From Luteibacter sp. UNC138MFCol5.1 (GTDB taxonomy: Bacteria > Pseudomonadota > Gammaproteobacteria > Xanthomonadales > Rhodanobacteraceae): DNA of 57,606 nt. Shown one piece after another: positions 42,660 to 51,252 of the stretch; within the stretch, counting starts at the first letter, position 1; each line of letters starts with the position of its first letter. Location of the stretch: the NCBI RefSeq assembly GCF_900110505.1, contig NZ_FODZ01000002.1, positions 1 through 57,606 on the forward strand, in the 5' to 3' direction. A program made the translations under genes and the position numbers. Under the pieces are notes generated by a model. The model searched no databases. It was not told the origin of the DNA and saw nothing but the letters and a program-made list of their open reading frames with translations.

Positions 42660-43319
42660 TCAGCCGGCCTGCGGAGCGGCGGCTTCCGGCGCGGCGGTGC
42701 GACGGCGCGCGACCGGGCGCGGTGCCGAGAGATCGTCGAGGAGCGCGGTGGCCTCCTTCTCCATCTGCACGACGTAACCGCCGACCTTAGAGCGGAAGTA
42801 ACGATGCAGCACGTACGCGGGAATCGACACGATGAGACCGAACGCGGTGCAGATGAGCGCCTCGCCGATGCCGCCGGCCATCTTCGTGGGATCGCCGATG
42901 CCGCCGGCCATGACGTTCATGAACATGCGGATCAGGCCGATGACCGTACCGAGCAGGCCCAGCAGCGGGCCGATCAGCGCGATGGTGCCGAGCGTGCTGA
43001 GGTAACGCTCCATGCGATGCACGACATGGCGGCCGGTGTCCTCGATGCGTTCCTTGATGAGCTCGCGCGGGCGGTCGCGGACCGCGAGCGCGCCGGCGAA
43101 CAGTTCACCCAGCGGCGAGCCCTTCTCCAGCGCGGCGAGGTGGGCGGCGTCGAGCTTCGACGAGCGGGCCCACTCGCGGACCTCGGCGCCGAGCCCCGGC
43201 GGCAGCACGGCCGCGCGGCGCAGGGCCCAGAAACGTTCCAGCACGATCGCCAGCGCCGCCAGCGAACAGATGAGGATCGGCAGCAATGCCCAGCCGCCAG
43301 CCAGAAGGATCTCGAGCAC
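42660..43319 (-). CDS. exbB: ExbB/TolQ/MotA-family proton channel protein
   Basis: 219 aa inner-membrane protein with three TM helices: residues about 5-25 (AGGWALLPILICSLAALAIVLE), and a pair within TLGTIALIGPLLGLLGTVIGLIRMF and ALICTAFGLIVSIPAYVLHRYF. The GTVxGLI and TAFGLxVxIPA words are the family signature. The start is GTG at 43319 (MLEILLAGG). It heads the exbB-exbD-msbA-lpxK operon; a GCTATCAT -10 candidate lies 35 bp upstream. Confidence 0.93.
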   Translation of the reverse strand: MLEILLAGGWALLPILICSLAALAIVLERFWALRRAAVLPPGLGAEVREWARSSKLDAAHLAALEKGSPLGELFAGALAVRDRPRELIKERIEDTGRHVVHRMERYLSTLGTIALIGPLLGLLGTVIGLIRMFMNVMAGGIGDPTKMAGGIGEALICTAFGLIVSIPAYVLHRYFRSKVGGYVVQMEKEATALLDDLSAPRPVARRRTAAPEAAAPQAG

Positions 43320-43353
43320 GTGAACCCCGGAGCCAAGAAAAAGTCAGGCCGGC

Positions 43354-43359
43354 ATGATA
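43354..43359 (-). promoter_or_regulatory. Candidate -10 element of the exbB-exbD-msbA-lpxK operon
   Basis: On the minus strand the word GCTATCATGCCGG places TATCAT 35 bp before the exbB GTG. It is the same GCTATCAT word as at 12170 and 51962 on the plus strand. No strong -35 is visible. Confidence 0.4.
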
Positions 43360-43418
43360 GCAGGCGCCGGTCGGGGGACTGAGCAGTCCTTGGCAGTCTT
43401 CACATGTCGGCCGCGGGT

Positions 43419-43443
43419 GCCGGCGCCCCGTCCGGGCGCCGGC
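43419..43443 (-). terminator. Strong hairpin after the GH92 gene (terminator-like, no T tract)
   Basis: Perfect 10-bp arms GCCGGCGCCC / GGGCGCCGGC with a five-base loop, 23 bp after the mannosidase stop. There is no T run on either strand, so it may only stabilise the 3' end or assist Rho. Confidence 0.45.
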
Positions 43444-43465
43444 GATCCTTGCCGTATCGCCGCCG

Positions 43466-46400
43466 TCAGGGCGTCAGCAGCTCCAGCTCGGCCACGCCCA
43501 CCGGTCCGGCATTGTCGAACACCAGGCGATAGCGGGCGTACGCCGCCGGATGCGCCACGACGAACCCGCGGGTCTGGCGGTGCCACGGGAAGCGCTCGTC
43601 GTGCCGTTCGTCGAGCGTCGTCCAGCTCTTGCCGTCGGCCGAGCCCTGCAGCGTCCAGCCCGACGGTGCCGCCAGCGCGGCCGCCGATGTGATCGTGTAC
43701 ACCGAGATCGTGGCCGGGGCCTTCAGCGCGTAGCCGACTTCCGCCTTGCCCGCCGGAAGCGTGAACTCGGTCGACGAGTCGTTATCCGCCACGGCGGCGA
43801 GCTTCGCGTCGCGGCGACCGTTGAGGGTCACGCCGTCCGGCTTCGTCACGTCATGCAGCGGGGCGGGCTTGGCACCCTCGGCGGTCAGCGACGCCGGCAG
43901 CGCCTCGGCGCCGGTGCCCCACTTCGACGGCGTCGGGCCCATCTCGAAGTCGAGCGTCGCGCCCTTGGCCAGCAGCTCGTGCGGGAGCGTGAGCTTGTTC
44001 CAGGGCTGGCCGTTGACCTTCAGCGACTGCACGTAGCGGTTCGTGTCGCTTACACCGGGCGCGCGGATGTCGATGCGCGCGTCGCCTTCGATCGTGATGG
44101 TCATGCGCGGGAAGTGCGGCGCGCCGATGACGTACTCCGGGGTGCCCATGCGCAGCGGGTAGAAACCGGCGGACGCGAAGATCCACCACGCCGACATTTC
44201 ACCGTTGTCCTCGTCGCCGGGATAGCCCTGGCCGATCTCGCTGCCGACGTACAGGCGGGACACCGCGTCGCGCAGCTTGTCCTGCGTCTTCCACGGCTGG
44301 CCGGCCTCGTCGTACATCCAGATGATGTGGTGCGACGGCTGGTTGGAATGGCCGTACTGGCCCATGCGCACGTCGCGGGCCTCCAGCATCTCGTGGATCA
44401 CGTCGCCATAATCGCCGACCTGGAAGTTGCCAGGCGTGCTGAAGAACGTGTCGAGCTTGGCGCCGAGCGCCTCGCGGCCGCCGTAGAGACCTGCGAGGCC
44501 CGCGCCGTCCTGCGGCGCGTGGAAGGCCATGTTCCAGGCGTTGGTCTCGGTGTAGTCGCCGCCCCAGCGGATGGGGCTGAAGTCCTTCGCGTCCCAGCGC
44601 CACTTGCCCGCCGGGTCACGGGCGACGAAGAAGCCGACGGCCGGATCGAAGAGGTTCGCGTAGCCCAGCGCGCGTGCCCGGTACCACACCGCGTCGTCGC
44701 GGTACGACGCGTAGCGGTCGCCCGAGGGTGCCGCCTTCGCGAGCTCGGCGGCGAGGTTGCCGATGGCGAAATCGTTGATGTAGCCGTCCATCGACCACGA
44801 TAGGCCTTCGCTGACCTTGTCGTCGGTGTAGCCGTTGAACAGCGAGCGCTCGATGCCCTTGCGACCCGCGCCCTTCACGTCGGTGCTGACGCTGGAGGCG
44901 TTGCGGATCGCCGACTGATAGAACGACGCCACGTCGAAGTTGCGCACGCCCTTGAGCCAGGCATCCGCGAAGGCGACATCGGAGCTGGTGCCCACCATGA
45001 GGTCGGCGTAGCCCGGCGACGACCAGCGCGCGATCCAGCCGGCGTCGCGGTACTGCTGCACGAAGCCGTCGATCATGCGGCCGGCTTCCTTCGGCGTGAA
45101 CAGTACGTACGCCGGCCAGGCCGTGCGGTAGGTGTCCCAGAAGCCGTTGTTGACGTACGGCTGGCCCTCGACGATGCGCGCGCCGGTGTGCGTCGGCGTG
45201 TTCTCGCCCACCGGCGCGGAGAACGGGCTGGCGTAGCTGTAGACCGGATGGTCCTTGCTGCCCGTGTTCTCGTAGGCGCTGTTCGGGTAGAGGAACAGGC
45301 GGTAGAGGTTCGAATACAGGATGGTGCGCTCGTCGCGGCTGGCGCCTTCGACGCTGATCATGCCCAGCCGGTCGTCCCACGCCTTGCGGGCGCGCTCGCG
45401 CACGTTGTCGAAGGTGTCGGCGGACGCGATCTCCTGCGACAGGTTCGCCTTCGCCTGATCGATGCCGATCAGCGACGTGGCGATACGCATGGTGACGGTG
45501 CGGTCGCCGCTCTTCGACGTGTCGAAACCGAACCACGCCGAGGCGGCGTCGCGCTTCTCGCCGGTCAGGCGGCCGCTCTCGGCCACCGGCTTGTCGAACT
45601 CGGCGTAGAAGTACAGGCGCGTCGCGCCGGTGGAGAGTCGGCTCTTGACGTCCGACCAGCCCTGGATCGAGCGGTGGTCCGGGTCGAGCGTCACCGCCGC
45701 GCGATCGTCGAGGTTGTCGAACACCAGCTGCGAGCGCTTGTCGGTGAAGGTGAAACGGAACATCGCCGCGTGGTCGGTCGGCGCGATCTCGGTGACGATG
45801 CCGTTGTCGAAGCGCACGCGGTAGTAGTCCGGGTGGGCGAGCTCGGCGTCGTGGCCGAACGAGAGAGCGCGCGTCTCGCGCTTCAGCGGCGGCGCGCCGG
45901 ATGCGACCTGCGCCGGCATGATCTGGAACGTCTGGCGCTCGCCCATCCACGGGCTCGGCTCGTGCGACAGGCCGAACGCCTCGATGCGCGGCCGGTTGTC
46001 GTCGCCGTTGCGCTCCTGGTACTGGTAGATCCAGTTGGAGCCGGCGTTCGTCGTCGGCGTCCAGAAATTGAAGCCGTGCGGCATGGCCACCGCGGGGAAG
46101 TTGTTGCCGCGCGAGAAATTGGCGTTGGCGTTGGAACCGCGGCGCGTATCGACGTAATCGGTCGGGTGCGTGCTGGTCATCGGCTTGACGACGCCGATGC
46201 GGACATCGTCGATGTAGCCCTCGAAGGCCTTGCCCGCCGGCGCGTCGGCCGCGAGTTCGATCGAGCGCACGCGGCGGCCCTTCGCGACGGCGCCGAGATC
46301 GACGCTCACGTAGTTCCACTGGTCCGGGTACAGCACGCGTCCCTCGCCCTGCCCCTTCGCCGTCGCGGGCACGCGGTGCTGGTCGCGCGCGGCGGTGGTC

Positions 46401-46822
46401 GACAGCCGCGAGCCGTCGTCGAAGACGACATCCACCGTAACGTAGTTCGCCGGGTTGGTGAGGTCGTCCTTGTTCGAGCGCGGGAAGACCAGCCACGACA
46501 GCGTGCTGCCGTCTTCGACGCGGATGTCGGTATCGAACAGGCGCGCCGTCGTGGCCGTGCCCGTGGAGGTGCCGGCGTAACGCAGCGAATGCGTGCCGGT
46601 GAAGCCGACGTTCGCCTTCGCGGTCAGCACGGCCTCGGCCGGCGGGCCGCCCACGACCTGGACATCCAGACCGCCGCCTGCCTTCGCCACGAGGGAAGGG
46701 TCGCCGCTTTCGAACGAGCTGTCGAAGCGCTGGGTGGCCGCGAGGGCTCCCGTCGGTACCACTGCCGCTGCCGTCGCCAGGGCGAGAACCGCCCGTCCCC
46801 AAGCCTGCTTCGATGCCGTCAC
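43466..46822 (-). CDS. GH92-family alpha-mannosidase, secreted
   Basis: 1118 aa exported glycosidase. Signal peptide residues 1-28 end TGALA-A. Residues about 30-215 form a beta-sandwich (FDSSFESGDPSLV, DDVRIGVV). The GH92 N-domain begins DYVDTRRGSNANANFSRGNNFPAVAMPHGFNFWTP, and the (alpha/alpha)6 catalytic domain contains GYPGDEDNGEMSAWWIFAS near residues 866-884, the signature with catalytic acid and calcium ligands. A C-terminal F5/8-type (discoidin-like) sugar-binding domain is at about 1000-1118 (TLQGSADGKSWTTLDER). GH92 enzymes are calcium-dependent exo-mannosidases, often on N-glycans. A LacI-like operator candidate lies just upstream. Confidence 0.93.
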   Translation of the reverse strand: MTASKQAWGRAVLALATAAAVVPTGALAATQRFDSSFESGDPSLVAKAGGGLDVQVVGGPPAEAVLTAKANVGFTGTHSLRYAGTSTGTATTARLFDTDIRVEDGSTLSWLVFPRSNKDDLTNPANYVTVDVVFDDGSRLSTTAARDQHRVPATAKGQGEGRVLYPDQWNYVSVDLGAVAKGRRVRSIELAADAPAGKAFEGYIDDVRIGVVKPMTSTHPTDYVDTRRGSNANANFSRGNNFPAVAMPHGFNFWTPTTNAGSNWIYQYQERNGDDNRPRIEAFGLSHEPSPWMGERQTFQIMPAQVASGAPPLKRETRALSFGHDAELAHPDYYRVRFDNGIVTEIAPTDHAAMFRFTFTDKRSQLVFDNLDDRAAVTLDPDHRSIQGWSDVKSRLSTGATRLYFYAEFDKPVAESGRLTGEKRDAASAWFGFDTSKSGDRTVTMRIATSLIGIDQAKANLSQEIASADTFDNVRERARKAWDDRLGMISVEGASRDERTILYSNLYRLFLYPNSAYENTGSKDHPVYSYASPFSAPVGENTPTHTGARIVEGQPYVNNGFWDTYRTAWPAYVLFTPKEAGRMIDGFVQQYRDAGWIARWSSPGYADLMVGTSSDVAFADAWLKGVRNFDVASFYQSAIRNASSVSTDVKGAGRKGIERSLFNGYTDDKVSEGLSWSMDGYINDFAIGNLAAELAKAAPSGDRYASYRDDAVWYRARALGYANLFDPAVGFFVARDPAGKWRWDAKDFSPIRWGGDYTETNAWNMAFHAPQDGAGLAGLYGGREALGAKLDTFFSTPGNFQVGDYGDVIHEMLEARDVRMGQYGHSNQPSHHIIWMYDEAGQPWKTQDKLRDAVSRLYVGSEIGQGYPGDEDNGEMSAWWIFASAGFYPLRMGTPEYVIGAPHFPRMTITIEGDARIDIRAPGVSDTNRYVQSLKVNGQPWNKLTLPHELLAKGATLDFEMGPTPSKWGTGAEALPASLTAEGAKPAPLHDVTKPDGVTLNGRRDAKLAAVADNDSSTEFTLPAGKAEVGYALKAPATISVYTITSAAALAAPSGWTLQGSADGKSWTTLDERHDERFPWHRQTRGFVVAHPAAYARYRLVFDNAGPVGVAELELLTP

Positions 46823-46851
46823 GCGCTATCCCCTCGTTTGCGGAATCCGCA

Positions 46852-46867
46852 TTTAAATCGTTCTAAA
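46852..46867. promoter_or_regulatory. Candidate LacI-type operator before the mannosidase
   Basis: TTTAAATCGTTCTAAA, an imperfect palindrome centred on CG with four perfect outer pairs on each side, lies 30 bp upstream of the mannosidase ATG in the only AT-rich patch nearby. Sugar-responsive LacI proteins commonly use CG-centred sites of this form. No LacI gene is in the window. Confidence 0.35.
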
Positions 46868-46938
46868 TTTCGAATGTCAAACGGCGGTGCAACAAGAGTC
46901 GTTCTTCGCGCCGGCGCTGTGACGTGCGTGGCGAAATA

Positions 46939-49239
46939 TCACTCGCGCCAGTATCGATCCGCCGGACGCCGCCATTCGCGGGCGACGCGGGGTGGCGCGT
47001 CGTGCGGGAAATCGATCCGGATCGCGCCGCTGCGCGCGGTGACGAAGACCTCGGCGCCCACGTCGGCGTGACGGTCGATCACCGACGAATGCGGGTGGCC
47101 GAAGCGGTTGCGCCAGCCGGCCGAGGCCATCGAGAACCGCGGTCGCACCGCGTCGAGCCACGCGGCATCCGACGAATGACGGCTGCCGTGGTGCGCGATG
47201 GTGGTCACGGTAGGCAGCGTCGACGCGAGGCCATGCGGATCCATGCGGCGCTCCGCGGCCTTGCCGATGTCGCCGGTGAGGAGCAGGCGACCGCCCGCGC
47301 CCTCGATGGCGAGCACGCAGGAGCGATCGTTGCCCTTCGTTTTCTCGCCCGGAGGCATCGGGACGGGAAGGAAATGGAAGCGGACGTCGTCCCACGTCCA
47401 GGATGGCGCGCGCGAGCAATGCCGGGCGTCGAGACGAAGCCGCGCCGGCTCGCCGGAAAGCCGGGACGCCTCGGGATAGCGTCGTACGATCGACCCGGCA
47501 CCCCCTGCGTGGTCGCTGTCGCCGTGGCTGATCACCAATCGGTCGACCGGCCCGATGCCGAGCGCGGTGATCGCCGGAAGCACGACGCCCGCCCCCGCGT
47601 CGCCGCCGCCGGCGTAGGCGGGACCCGCGTCGTACACGAGTGTGTGCGACCGCGTGCGGACCACCACGGCGAGTCCCTGCCCCACGTCGAGCACCCACGC
47701 GCGAAACGCGCCCGGAGTCGGCTCGTCGCGCGCGGGGCATGCCAGCGGGAGGAAAAGCAGTGCCCCGTAGCCTCGCAAGGGCATGCCGCGCGGGAGGAAG
47801 ACCCACACGGCACCCAGTGTGGCCAGGACCGTCGCCGCGAGCGTCCCCTCGGCGACGCCGATGCGCCCTCCGGGCCACGTCGCCATCAGTTCGAGCAAGC
47901 GCCACTGCCAGGACATGACCCACGCGGCGACATGGAAGAGCGGACCGGACAGCATGGGCATCGCAAGCGCCGCGCAGCCGAGCAGCGTCAGGGGAACGAC
48001 GACGAAGCTCACCAGCGGCGCCGCCACGAGGTTCGCGGGGAAGCCGACGAGCGAGGCCGTGCCGAAGAGCCAGAGCGACAGAGGCAGGAGGGCGACGGTC
48101 ATCGCCGCCTGCGCGCGCAGCATCTCGCCGAGCAGGCCTCGCAGACCCGCGGAACGCGGGGCGACGCAGGCCATGAGGAAACCGACGCCGCCGAAGGAAA
48201 GCCAGAAGCCCGCGGAGAGCACGGCGAGCGGATCGACGACGAGTACCGCGAGCACGGCGAAGGCGAGCAGCGACGCACCGCCCGCGCGACGGCGACCGAG
48301 CCCGGCGAGCACGACGACGGCGACCATCAGCAGCGTGCGCACGGTCGGCAGGCTCATGCCCGCGAGCAAGCCGTAGCTGGCGGAGATCGCGAGACCCGCG
48401 GTGGCCTGCGCGATGGGCCGCGGCAGACGGAGCGCGAGCCACGGCAGCCACGCGTACAGCAGGCGGGCGAGGATCACGCCGCCGCCCGCCGCCACGCCGA
48501 CATGGAATCCCGAGATCGCGATGAGGTGCGACACGCCCGTCGCGCGAGCGACGTCCCAGTCCGACGCGTCGAGGCCGCGCGTGTCGCCGACGGCGAGCGC
48601 ATTGAGGATCCGTGCGTCGTGCGCTCCGACGGACGCATCGATGCCCGCCGCGATGCGTTCGCGCCAGCCGTCGACGCAGACCGGCGCCGCCAGTCGCTCG
48701 TTCGCGCGTGACTCGCGCACGTAGCCGGTCGCGACGATGCCGCGCTGCAGGGCCGTGCGCTCCGCGTCGCCGCCACCGGGATTCACGCCGCCGCGCGGCC
48801 GTCGCACGCGCACGTCGAGGCGCCAGTGTTCGCATGCCCTGGGCGGTGCCTTCGCGCGGTACCACGTGAGGCGAAGGCGTCCGTGCGGCGCGGAGGGTGC
48901 GCTGCCTTGCGGTTCCATCACGAAGGAGATGTCGTTGCCGATGCGTCGGGGAAGATCGATCACGCGGCCTTCGACGACGATGTCCTCGCCGTCGCGCTCG
49001 GCGGGCCATCGCGCGTCCATCGCGCGGTCGCCATGGATGGCCGTCCAGGCGGCGAACGCGCATGTCACGGCGGCGAGGCGGAGGCCCGTTCGCTTCGACA
49101 CGGAAGCAACGAGAACCGCGAGGATGCCTGCGACAGCCGACAGCTCCCACGGCGGTAGCTGCGCGAGGCCTTGCACGGCCGTGCAGCCAACGACGGCGGC
49201 GATCGCGAGCGTGACGAGCGAGAGGCGAATGCGGAGCAA
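46939..49239 (-). CDS. comEC: ComEC/Rec2-family DNA uptake channel
   Basis: 766 aa inner-membrane protein forming the channel for single-stranded DNA in natural transformation. The N-terminal TM helices and OB-fold DUF4131 region (about 1-200) are followed by the Competence domain with SHLIAISGFHVGVAAG and LLAGMSLPTVRTLLMV, and a C-terminal metallo-beta-lactamase-like nuclease domain with VLDVGQGLAVVV and VISHGDSDHAGG. Family length is normal. No other competence gene is adjacent. Its presence fits a transformable lineage, but function is inferred. Confidence 0.94.
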   Translation of the reverse strand: MLRIRLSLVTLAIAAVVGCTAVQGLAQLPPWELSAVAGILAVLVASVSKRTGLRLAAVTCAFAAWTAIHGDRAMDARWPAERDGEDIVVEGRVIDLPRRIGNDISFVMEPQGSAPSAPHGRLRLTWYRAKAPPRACEHWRLDVRVRRPRGGVNPGGGDAERTALQRGIVATGYVRESRANERLAAPVCVDGWRERIAAGIDASVGAHDARILNALAVGDTRGLDASDWDVARATGVSHLIAISGFHVGVAAGGGVILARLLYAWLPWLALRLPRPIAQATAGLAISASYGLLAGMSLPTVRTLLMVAVVVLAGLGRRRAGGASLLAFAVLAVLVVDPLAVLSAGFWLSFGGVGFLMACVAPRSAGLRGLLGEMLRAQAAMTVALLPLSLWLFGTASLVGFPANLVAAPLVSFVVVPLTLLGCAALAMPMLSGPLFHVAAWVMSWQWRLLELMATWPGGRIGVAEGTLAATVLATLGAVWVFLPRGMPLRGYGALLFLPLACPARDEPTPGAFRAWVLDVGQGLAVVVRTRSHTLVYDAGPAYAGGGDAGAGVVLPAITALGIGPVDRLVISHGDSDHAGGAGSIVRRYPEASRLSGEPARLRLDARHCSRAPSWTWDDVRFHFLPVPMPPGEKTKGNDRSCVLAIEGAGGRLLLTGDIGKAAERRMDPHGLASTLPTVTTIAHHGSRHSSDAAWLDAVRPRFSMASAGWRNRFGHPHSSVIDRHADVGAEVFVTARSGAIRIDFPHDAPPRVAREWRRPADRYWRE

Positions 49240-49321
49240 AGGCCGGGGCCAGGCATGGGGCGCTCGAGCTTATGTCGCGCCTTCGTGGGGGTGGCCCGTT
49301 GGCGGCGTGTCGCGAGCACCC

Positions 49322-49345
49322 GTTCGCGCGCGAGCGCGCTCCCAC
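49322..49345. repeat. Degenerate REP-like half element
   Basis: GTTCGCGCGCGAGCGCGCTC followed by CCAC: a GCGCGC-GA-GCGCGC hairpin with the CTCCCAC outer edge of the other repeats. It has no inverted partner. It lies between the lipoprotein and comEC genes. Confidence 0.4.
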
Positions 49346-49421
49346 CCGTGGGTAGGGGCCGTTTACGCGGCGTCGGCCGCGAACGTGCTCCGAGCCGTTG
49401 GGCAGGACAACGACGGCGGAA

Positions 49422-50054
49422 TCAGTCGGTGGTGCTGCGGAAGCGGCTGCGGTCGCGTCCGCCGCCGAACTGACGTTGCGAAGGCGTTGGGCGTGCGCCG
49501 GACGGCGGTGCGGGGCGGCTCTGTCCGCCGCGGTTCCAGTTGCCCTGGGGACGGTCGCCACCACGGTTCCAGTTGCCACCCGGCCTGTCGCCATTGCCCT
49601 GCCAGTTGCGCGGCGGGCGATCGCCACCGCGGGACGCACCCGGAGGCGGACGATGGTCGCGGTCGTCGCGATTCCAGCCGCCGGGTGGGCGACGGTCGCC
49701 TTGCCAATTGCCCGGGCGGCCGTCGCCGTGCCCGCCGTGCCAGTCGCCACGCGGCGGTGGACCGCGCCATGCGTTCCGGTCGCGGTAGTAGCGATCACGG
49801 TAGAACCGGCGTCCGTCGTACCCGTCGACCCAGACGGTGCCGTACGACAGCGACGAATAGCAGCAGCCTGGGCCGTAGCCGTAACCGCCGTAATAGCCGC
49901 CCCCGTAGCCCGGGGAAACGACGGTGGTTTCCTCGCCGTAATAGGCATCCGCGCCCGTGCCGTTACGCACGTAGCCGTAATCCGGGTCGTAGTAACAGCC
50001 CGCCAACGGCAGGCAGCCGATGAGCAGCATCACCATCGCTTGGACACGACGCAT
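49422..50054 (-). CDS. Lipoprotein with Gly-Asn-Trp repeats
   Basis: 210 aa. MRRVQAMVMLLIGCLPLAGC is a lipoprotein signal, Cys20 in LAGC; start at 50054 fixed by GGAGG eight bases upstream. Residues 21-100 are rich in Gly and Tyr (GYGGGYYGGYGYGPGCC). Residues 105-200 carry irregular repeats built from GNW, NWQG, RGG and DRPP (for example DRPGGNWNRGGDRPQGNWNR), giving a basic, disordered tail. The C-terminus has several Arg-Ser. I do not recognise a catalytic domain. Low-complexity surface lipoproteins of this type are common near Xanthomonadales envelope genes; binding to nucleic acid or cell wall is conceivable but not shown. Confidence 0.75.
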   Translation of the reverse strand: MRRVQAMVMLLIGCLPLAGCYYDPDYGYVRNGTGADAYYGEETTVVSPGYGGGYYGGYGYGPGCCYSSLSYGTVWVDGYDGRRFYRDRYYRDRNAWRGPPPRGDWHGGHGDGRPGNWQGDRRPPGGWNRDDRDHRPPPGASRGGDRPPRNWQGNGDRPGGNWNRGGDRPQGNWNRGGQSRPAPPSGARPTPSQRQFGGGRDRSRFRSTTD

Positions 50055-50112
50055 GGGGGCAGACCTCCGTGGGGACGGTTCGGACACTGCGCTCAGCCCA
50101 TTGAATGGGCGA

Positions 50113-50142
50113 TAAAAGAAAAGGGCCGCCCGACGGCGGCCC
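50113..50142 (-). terminator. Rho-independent terminator of the histone-like gene
   Basis: Stem GGGCCGCC / GGCGGCCC with loop CGAC, at 50123-50142. On the minus strand it is followed by TTTTCTTTT. It lies 25 bp after the stop at 50167. Confidence 0.88.
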
Positions 50143-50166
50143 ATCCCTTTCATTCAGCTTTCGCGA

Positions 50167-51084
50167 TCAGCCCTTGTTCTTCTGCTGATCGCCGCGCTCG
50201 TGCGCCATGTTCGGGTGGTTGGCCTCCGGCGAGGGGGCCTTTGGTGCGGGGTTCGGGCCGCCATCGTCCACGGCACCCGCCGTGTGCGATTCACCCGTCG
50301 GCCACGAGGGCGGCTGGCGATCGCGTTCACGCTTGGCGTCGAGCAGCGCCTGGATATGCGCGACCGCTTCTTCCTGACTGATGTGCTGGACGGGCTCGTC
50401 GTTCGCCGCCGGCGCGGGTGCCGGCTTCGGACGCGGTTTCGGCGCCGCCTTCGGCTTCGCGACCGCGGTCGGTGTCGTCGCCGGCGCCGCGGCCGGCGCG
50501 ACGGACGTCGGTTCGACCGGCCGCTTCGCGGGAGCCTTGCGCGCGGTGGTGCCGCCCGATGCCGGTGTCTTCCGGACGGTGGCGGCCGGGCTCTTGCGCG
50601 TCGCGACGGTCTTCGCGGGCGCCTTCCGTGCCGATGTCTTCTTCGCCACAGGGGCTTTTTTCGCGGCGCTCTTCTTCGTGGCGGTCGAGCGCGACGGACT
50701 CTTGCGTGCCGCGGCCTTCTTCGTCGACGCCTTCGTGGCAGGCGACTTCTTCGCGACCGACTTCTTCGCCACCGGCTTCCGGATCGCCGACTTCTTCGCC
50801 ACGGCCTTCTTCGCTACAGCCTTCTTCGCCACCGACTTCCTCGCGGCGACCTTGCGCGTGGCGGCCTTCCGCACGGTCTTCTTCGCGGCGGATTTCTTCA
50901 CGGCGGCCTTGCGCGGCGACGTGCGAGCGGCGGTCTTCCTGGCGGCTGTCTTGCGTGCGGCGCCCTTCTTCGCTGCGGCGCGCTTCGCCACGGGACGAGC
51001 GGTGCTCTTGCGGGCGGCGGTCTTCTTCGTAGCCGTCTTGCGTGCCGCGGACTTCTTCGCGGCGGACTTACGGGTCGTAGCCAT
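50167..51084 (-). CDS. Histone H1-like Lys/Ala-rich DNA-binding protein (AlgP-like)
   Basis: 305 aa. Residues 1-195 consist of KKSAAKK, RKTAARK and KKAVAKK type repeats, like Pseudomonas AlgP and bacterial H1 homologues that bind and compact DNA. Residues 196-235 are Pro/Ala-rich, then a short helical acidic segment (ISQEEAVAHIQALLDAKRERD) and a Pro/Gly tail. MATTRKSAAKK at 51084 is the real start (AGAGGAA upstream), with a longer frame rejected. A 16-bp palindrome lies about 92 bp upstream and a strong terminator follows, so it is a single-gene unit. A global role in chromatin or exopolysaccharide regulation is possible. Confidence 0.85.
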   Translation of the reverse strand: MATTRKSAAKKSAARKTATKKTAARKSTARPVAKRAAAKKGAARKTAARKTAARTSPRKAAVKKSAAKKTVRKAATRKVAARKSVAKKAVAKKAVAKKSAIRKPVAKKSVAKKSPATKASTKKAAARKSPSRSTATKKSAAKKAPVAKKTSARKAPAKTVATRKSPAATVRKTPASGGTTARKAPAKRPVEPTSVAPAAAPATTPTAVAKPKAAPKPRPKPAPAPAANDEPVQHISQEEAVAHIQALLDAKRERDRQPPSWPTGESHTAGAVDDGGPNPAPKAPSPEANHPNMAHERGDQQKNKG

Positions 51085-51175
51085 GCGTTCATTCCTCTGC
51101 GGTAGTAGCCGACGCGGACCACCCGTCGAGGGGAAAGCCGCGTGCATGCCGGACGTCATCGATAAGACAGCCATT

Positions 51176-51191
51176 CGTTCCGGACGGAACG
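51176..51191. promoter_or_regulatory. 16-bp palindrome upstream of the histone-like gene
   Basis: CGTTCCGGACGGAACG: seven-base perfect arms around GA. It lies 92 bp upstream of the histone-like start and 62 bp after the rhomboid stop. It could be a regulator site, or a weak hairpin ending the rhomboid transcript. Confidence 0.4.
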
Positions 51192-51252
51192 CATGATGTA
51201 ACAGGTGTCGCCCGAAGTCACATAAATCTGTCGGAAAAATTCAGCTTCGCGC

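Noticed and set aside
44616-46802. A 728-codon minus-strand frame overlapping the mannosidase
   Set aside because: It is the +1-type shadow of the GH92 gene on the same strand, rich in Arg and Pro, and has no start signal or domain.
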